From Labilithrix luteola (lineage in GTDB: Bacteria > Myxococcota_A > Polyangia > Polyangiales > Polyangiaceae), in NCBI GenBank assembly GCA_026225435.1, contig JAMFST010000992.1, positions 1-10,357 of the forward strand: a stretch of 10,357 nt of DNA, in the 5' to 3' direction. Under the pieces are notes generated by a model. The model ran no database searches, was not told the origin of the DNA, and worked only from the letters and a program-made list of their open reading frames with translations. The translations under genes and the position numbers were made by a program. Shown in pieces: positions 6,864 through 10,357 of this stretch (position 1 is its first letter; each line of letters starts with the position of its first letter).

Positions 6864-8005
6864 GGCGACCTCCCACGCGCCCGTATCCACGGAGCCACGT
6901 CTTCCAGCGATATCACCTCCGCGTCCGCCACGCGTTCGAGCGCCGCTCGAGGCATGCCGTAGACCACGCTGCTCGCCTCGTCCTGGACGGCGACGGCGCC
7001 GCCCGCCTCGTGGATGGCGGCGGCCCCTTCCGCGCCATCGCGGCCCATCCCGGTGAGCACCACGGCTGCGCTGCGCGAACCGAGCGCGGCCGCCATCGAC
7101 CGCAAAAGATGGGTGCCCGACGGGCGGAAGTAGCCGATCGGTGGGTCACTGGAGAGGGCGACGGTACCTCCCGGGCTGAGCCCGAGGTGCTGATCGTCCG
7201 GCGCGATGTAGACGCGTCCGCGCACCAGCGACTCCCCTTCTTCCGCCAACTTTACCTTGTGGCCGGTGACGTCACCGAGCCAGCGCGCCAGCCCGACGCC
7301 GAAGCCGCGGGCGATGTGCTGCACCACCAGCAGCGGCGGTGCCTCGCCCGGACGGAGCGCCTTGAGCACCTCCATCAACGCGGTGGGTCCACCGGTCGAC
7401 GTGACGATACCGATCGCCTGCGCGAGACGCGGCGTGTGACGCGACGCCGCGCTCGTCGGAACGGAAGCAGAACCAGGGCTCGGTGCCCGGAAGGGGCTAG
7501 GCGTCGCCGCCACCCGACGCGCCGGGTTCGCCCGCGCCAGCGTGGTCACCGAGCCGACCAGGAAGCGGCGCTTCGACTCGTACTGCGGATCGTTGGGCGA
7601 CGGCAGCGACTCGGCCACGGCCAGCGCTCCGGCGCGCAAGGCCTCGAGCGCCACGTGCACGTCGCGCGGGTTCACCACCGAGGAGATCATCAGGATCGGC
7701 GTGGGCCGCTTCTGCATGATGCGGCGGGTCGCCTCGTAGCCGTCCATGCCAGGCATCACCACGTCCATCAGCACCACGTCGGGCAGGTGCTGCTCCACCG
7801 CCGCGATGGCGCGCTCGCCGTCGGGGACCTCGGCGACGACCTCCACGTCGGTCTCGCGGTGGAAGGCGAGGCGCAACGCCAGGCGCATGGTCGCCGAGTC
7901 GTTGACCACCAGCACGCGGACCTTCTTGCGCGGGGTGCCCGACGGAGGCGGGATCGACGACGACCGCATCGAGGGGGGAGGGATCGACGGGGGGCGGCTC
8001 GTCAC
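6860..8005 (-). CDS. cheB: CheB protein-glutamate methylesterase with atypical receiver, 381 aa
   Basis: Removes methyl groups from receptor glutamates (and may deamidate glutamines), resetting chemoreceptor sensitivity against CheR. N-terminal leader (1-27) is Pro/Ser-rich with SIPPPS twice. Receiver, about 29-145: Asp81 in DVVLMDVVMPGMDGYE is kept, but the acidic pair reads Asn35-Asp36 and the conserved Lys of the usual KP motif is replaced (AVAESLPSP, Ser133 at the Lys site). A Pro/Ser/Arg-rich linker (about 155-192) follows. Esterase domain, about 195-378: Ser203 in TSTGG, His230 in VVQHIARGFG, Asp323 in LTGMGRDGAEG, plus YGMPRAA, so the catalytic triad is intact. Start: GTG at 8005 overlaps the cheA stop as GTGA, with GGAG 8 nt upstream (8014-8017). 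The receiver changes suggest altered phospho-control, but this is inference. It probably works on a receptor encoded upstream of the window. Confidence 0.95.
   Translation of the reverse strand: MTSRPPSIPPPSMRSSSIPPPSGTPRKKVRVLVVNDSATMRLALRLAFHRETDVEVVAEVPDGERAIAAVEQHLPDVVLMDVVMPGMDGYEATRRIMQKRPTPILMISSVVNPRDVHVALEALRAGALAVAESLPSPNDPQYESKRRFLVGSVTTLARANPARRVAATPSPFRAPSPGSASVPTSAASRHTPRLAQAIGIVTSTGGPTALMEVLKALRPGEAPPLLVVQHIARGFGVGLARWLGDVTGHKVKLAEEGESLVRGRVYIAPDDQHLGLSPGGTVALSSDPPIGYFRPSGTHLLRSMAAALGSRSAAVVLTGMGRDGAEGAAAIHEAGGAVAVQDEASSVVYGMPRAALERVADAEVISLEDVAPWIRARGRSP
6869..6874 (-). promoter_or_regulatory. Shine-Dalgarno GGGAGG for the receiver-kinase gene
   Basis: Read leftwards, GGGAGG lies 5 nt before the GTG at 6863 and within the end of cheB. 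It supports the GTGA-overlap start over the GTG at 6890. Confidence 0.7.
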
Positions 8006-10212
8006 GTCAGCTGCTCCAGGATCCCGACCAGCTCGTCCTCGTCGAAGCGCCCCTTGACGATGTAGGCGTTCACGCCGACGTCGAGCGCGCGCTGCCGCTG
8101 CTCGTCCTGCGCGAGGCCGGTGACGAGCACGATGGGGAGCGCGATCGTGTCGGGGCGCCGGCGTACGCGCGCGGCCAGGGACAGACCGTCGAGGCGGGGC
8201 ATCTCGATGTCGCTCACCAGCGCGTCGAAGGTCTCGCCGCTCTCGAGGATCTGGAGCGCTTGCTCGCCGTCGGAGGCGGTCTTCACCTCGAAGCCGGCGC
8301 TCTCCAGCAAGGTGCGTTCGAGCTGCAGGGTGGTCACCGAGTCGTCGACCAGGAGGATACGGCGGGCGGTGCGGGCGGCACGTGCGGCGGCCGCGGCATC
8401 GTCGGGCGTGGCGCGGACGGCGGCAATGGCCAGCTCCTCGACGTCGAGCACCAGCGCGATCTCGCCGTCGGCCAGGAACGTCGTCGCCAGCACGAAGGGG
8501 ACCGAGCGCAGGCGCGGGTGGAGCGGCGAGACGATGGCGTCGCGCTCGTCGAGGAGCGCGTCGGCGCGCAGGGCGATGCGGCGATCGCCGGCGACGACGA
8601 TGAGGCAGGGGAACGCGCGGTCGCTCTCGGTGAACGAGCGCGCCGGCAGGCCGAGCGTCGCCGGGAGATCGGCCAGCGGCACGAGATCACCCGCCACGGA
8701 TCGCGGCAGGTGAAGGTGGCCGCCGATGACCGGCAGCTCCGCCGCCGAGACGCGCACCAGGCGCTCGATCGAGCTGGTGACCAGCGCGAGCTTGGCGTCG
8801 CCGAGGGTGAAGACGACCAGGCGCGTGGCACTCAGATCGAGCGGCACCTGGAGGAGGAGGCTGGTCCCCTGGTGCGGGGTCGACTCGAGCTCGACCCGAC
8901 CGCGAAGAGCGGCGATGCGCTGGCGGACGACGTCGAGGCCGACGCCACGACCGGAGAAGGCGCTCACGTCGCGCCGCGTGCTCCACCCGGGGCGCAGCAG
9001 GAGGCCGAGGTGATCGCGGCGCGCGAGATCGGTGGTATCGATCCCCCGCTCGGCGGCGAGAGCGGCCAGCGCCTCCTCGTCGACCCCGCGGCCGTCGTCC
9101 TCCACGCGCAACGCCAGCTCGCTGCCGGCGACGCGGGCACGGACGGTGACCGTGCCGGCGCGAGGCTTCCCCCGGGCGACGCGTTCGTCTTCGATCTCGA
9201 GTCCGTGGTCCACGCAGTTGCGCACCGCGTGCAAGAGCGGTTCCCGCAGCCCGTCGCGCACCTTCCGGTCCAGCTCGACCTCGTGCGGCTCGAAGCGGAA
9301 GGCGACCCGCTTGCCCAGCGAGCGCCCCGCATCGAGCACCGCGCGCTCCAGCGCCGGACCGAGCGAGGCAAGAGGCACCATCCGCAGCGCGCGTGTCTCG
9401 GTGACGATGGCGCTACCGGAGCTGTCGAGGTTCGCCCGCCAGCGCCCCTCGGCCGCGCGTCGCTCGACGCTCCACCGGGTCAGCTCCCGTACCGCCGCCA
9501 GCGCCGTCTCGATCCGTCGCTGCGCTTCCCGGCGAGCCTCGGCGTCGCTCCCGCCGAGCGCGCGCCGCGCCTTGCCCAGCTCCACGATGGCGTCGAAGAG
9601 CCCCTGATCGAGCTGGTCGAAGACGCGCGCCTCCTCCTCGTGTCCCGCCAGCTGCTCGACGAGGCGATCGCTCGCCCGCAGCAGGCGACCGAGCCGCGTG
9701 AGCGGAACGCGGATGGTCTCCTCGCCGGCCGCTTCCCCTGGGCCAGCCGCAGCTGCCGCCGCCAGCTGCGCGCGCGGCGCCGGAGCATTCTCCAGCTCCG
9801 CGGTGGCGCGGGTCAGGGCGAGCGCTCCGTCGTCCGCTGCGCTGGCGCCGTGTTGCGCCGTCGAGCCGGCCCTCGCCGCCCCCAGCGCCACGCGCAAGGC
9901 GTCGCAGGCGCGGGCGACGTCCGCCTCGAACACCGGCGCCACGCCGAGCGAGCTGGCCTCGCGTCCCATGGCGCCGAGGTGCTCCTCGACGGCGTGGCAC
10001 AGCGCCTCGATGTCGGCGAAGCCCACCGCGCGCGCCGCCCCCTTGAGGCTGTGCATCAGCCGGTACGCCTCGTCGAAGCGCGCGCGTGCGCTGGCTTCGT
10101 CGAGCGGCGCGGTGGGGGCGACCGTCAGCCCCTCGCGGTCGAGCACCTCGAGGGCGTCCTCGACCTCGTCCCAGAAGATGGCGCGTAGAAAGATCAGCGG
10201 GTCGTCGCTCAC
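8002..10212 (-). CDS. cheA: CheA-type chemosensory histidine kinase with C-terminal receiver (CheA-CheY fusion), 736 aa
   Basis: Core kinase of a receptor-CheW-CheA array. Domains in order: Hpt/P1 (about 1-112) with phospho-acceptor His54 in MHSLKGAA; an Ala-rich linker (about 113-163) too short for a P2 CheY-binding domain; a dimerisation region (about 165-270) starting IRVPLTRLGRLL; HATPase with N-box HAVRNCVDHGLE (Asn332), G1 VEDDGRGVD (370-378) and G2 GRGVGLDVV (421-429); a CheW-like P5 domain (about 459-598); a short Ala-rich linker; and a receiver (about 618-736) with Asp623-Asp624, phospho-acceptor Asp668, Thr698 and Lys720 in YIVKGRF. The layout resembles myxobacterial FrzE-type CheA-CheY proteins. 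Start: GTG at 10212 overlaps the upstream cheW stop as GTGA; only a weak AAAGAG is seen 5 nt before it. The receiver may be a phosphate sink or an output; the sequence does not decide. Confidence 0.95.
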   Translation of the reverse strand: MSDDPLIFLRAIFWDEVEDALEVLDREGLTVAPTAPLDEASARARFDEAYRLMHSLKGAARAVGFADIEALCHAVEEHLGAMGREASSLGVAPVFEADVARACDALRVALGAARAGSTAQHGASAADDGALALTRATAELENAPAPRAQLAAAAAAGPGEAAGEETIRVPLTRLGRLLRASDRLVEQLAGHEEEARVFDQLDQGLFDAIVELGKARRALGGSDAEARREAQRRIETALAAVRELTRWSVERRAAEGRWRANLDSSGSAIVTETRALRMVPLASLGPALERAVLDAGRSLGKRVAFRFEPHEVELDRKVRDGLREPLLHAVRNCVDHGLEIEDERVARGKPRAGTVTVRARVAGSELALRVEDDGRGVDEEALAALAAERGIDTTDLARRDHLGLLLRPGWSTRRDVSAFSGRGVGLDVVRQRIAALRGRVELESTPHQGTSLLLQVPLDLSATRLVVFTLGDAKLALVTSSIERLVRVSAAELPVIGGHLHLPRSVAGDLVPLADLPATLGLPARSFTESDRAFPCLIVVAGDRRIALRADALLDERDAIVSPLHPRLRSVPFVLATTFLADGEIALVLDVEELAIAAVRATPDDAAAAARAARTARRILLVDDSVTTLQLERTLLESAGFEVKTASDGEQALQILESGETFDALVSDIEMPRLDGLSLAARVRRRPDTIALPIVLVTGLAQDEQRQRALDVGVNAYIVKGRFDEDELVGILEQLT

Positions 10213-10357
10213 GCGGGCTCTTTCCCGTGCCCGCGACCTTCGCGAGCCGCCGCTGGCGAGCCACCTCCGCGGCGCGGGATGTCGATGACCATCGCGCTGC
10301 CTGCGAGCAGCGCGGCGCTGTCGAGGAGGAGAAGACCGTCCTCGGTGGCGCCGAGAA
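10209..10357 (-). CDS. cheW: C-terminal end of a CheW-like coupling protein (partial)
   Basis: The frame that ends in TGA overlapping the cheA GTG start is open to the right edge, giving 48 codons. The first residues in view, LGATEDGLLLLDSAALL, match the last strand and helix of a CheW domain, where the family usually reads 'DGLLLLLD...LL'. The rest is a Gly/Arg/Pro-rich tail of about 25 residues (from IPRRGGG to KEPA) past the usual CheW end. CheW couples receptors to CheA. Position directly before cheA with a 4-nt overlap strongly supports the call, but a CheW-like domain fused to something else upstream cannot be excluded. Confidence 0.75.
   Translation of the reverse strand, partial: LGATEDGLLLLDSAALLAGSAMVIDIPRRGGGSPAAAREGRGHGKEPA

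Noticed and set aside
6864..6890. Upstream GTG start at 6890 for the receiver-kinase gene
   Set aside because: The GTG at 6863 has a good GGGAGG site and the same GTGA overlap as the other operon junctions; the extra 9 residues are not part of the receiver fold.
7925..8000. Short repeated DNA (GGGATCGACG-like) at the start of cheB as a possible regulatory repeat
   Set aside because: It simply encodes the repeated SIPPPS peptide in the low-complexity CheB leader and is imperfect; no independent evidence for a DNA role.
8260..10188. Very long plus-strand open frame (642 codons) opposite cheA
   Set aside because: Its product is Arg/Gly/Asp/His-rich with no recognisable domain, and it lies wholly antisense to a CheA with every expected motif. 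Long antisense frames are expected in GC-rich coding DNA.

Overview
The window is a GC-rich (by eye about two-thirds GC or more), densely packed stretch of a bacterial chromosome. Coding strand runs of G/C-ending codons, GTG starts, a CheA with a fused receiver, a receiver-kinase hybrid and Pro/Ser/Ala/Arg-rich linkers together suggest a large-genome Myxococcota-like (deltaproteobacterial) organism. That placement is inference: there is no rRNA or other phylogenetic marker here.

Layout. (1) 1-1990, minus: most of an M1-family zinc aminopeptidase with an export signal, running off the left edge. (2) 1991-2165: divergent spacer. (3) 2166-2642, plus: a single small gene of the 'host attachment protein' family. 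(4) 2647-4193, minus: a two-gene unit, rhomboid intramembrane protease then HIT-family hydrolase, joined by an ATGA overlap. It converges on gene 3 with only 4 nt between stops, and a strong imperfect hairpin sits in the last codons of the HIT gene. (5) 4194-4294: divergent spacer with a 10-bp-period direct repeat. (6) 4295-5617, plus: an MFS exporter of the MFS_3/EntS type. (7) 5637-10357, minus: a chemosensory operon, transcribed leftwards as cheW (partial) - cheA with fused receiver - cheB - receiver/histidine-kinase hybrid. All three junctions are 4-nt GTGA stop/start overlaps.

The chemosensory operon is the most informative part. CheW would couple an off-window receptor to the CheA kinase. 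CheA can phosphorylate its own C-terminal receiver, the CheB methylesterase and possibly the receiver of the terminal histidine kinase. The presence of that kinase and absence (in view) of a stand-alone CheY suggest output through a second kinase rather than directly to a flagellar motor. CheB keeps its esterase triad, but its receiver lacks the conserved lysine and one of the two N-terminal acidic residues. The other genes look like ordinary housekeeping or transport functions.

There is no sign of mobile elements, CRISPR, tRNA or rRNA, and no gene-free stretch longer than about 175 bases. I do not see a clearly novel system; the best leads are the operon's output logic, the CheB receiver changes and the hairpin at the 2640s.
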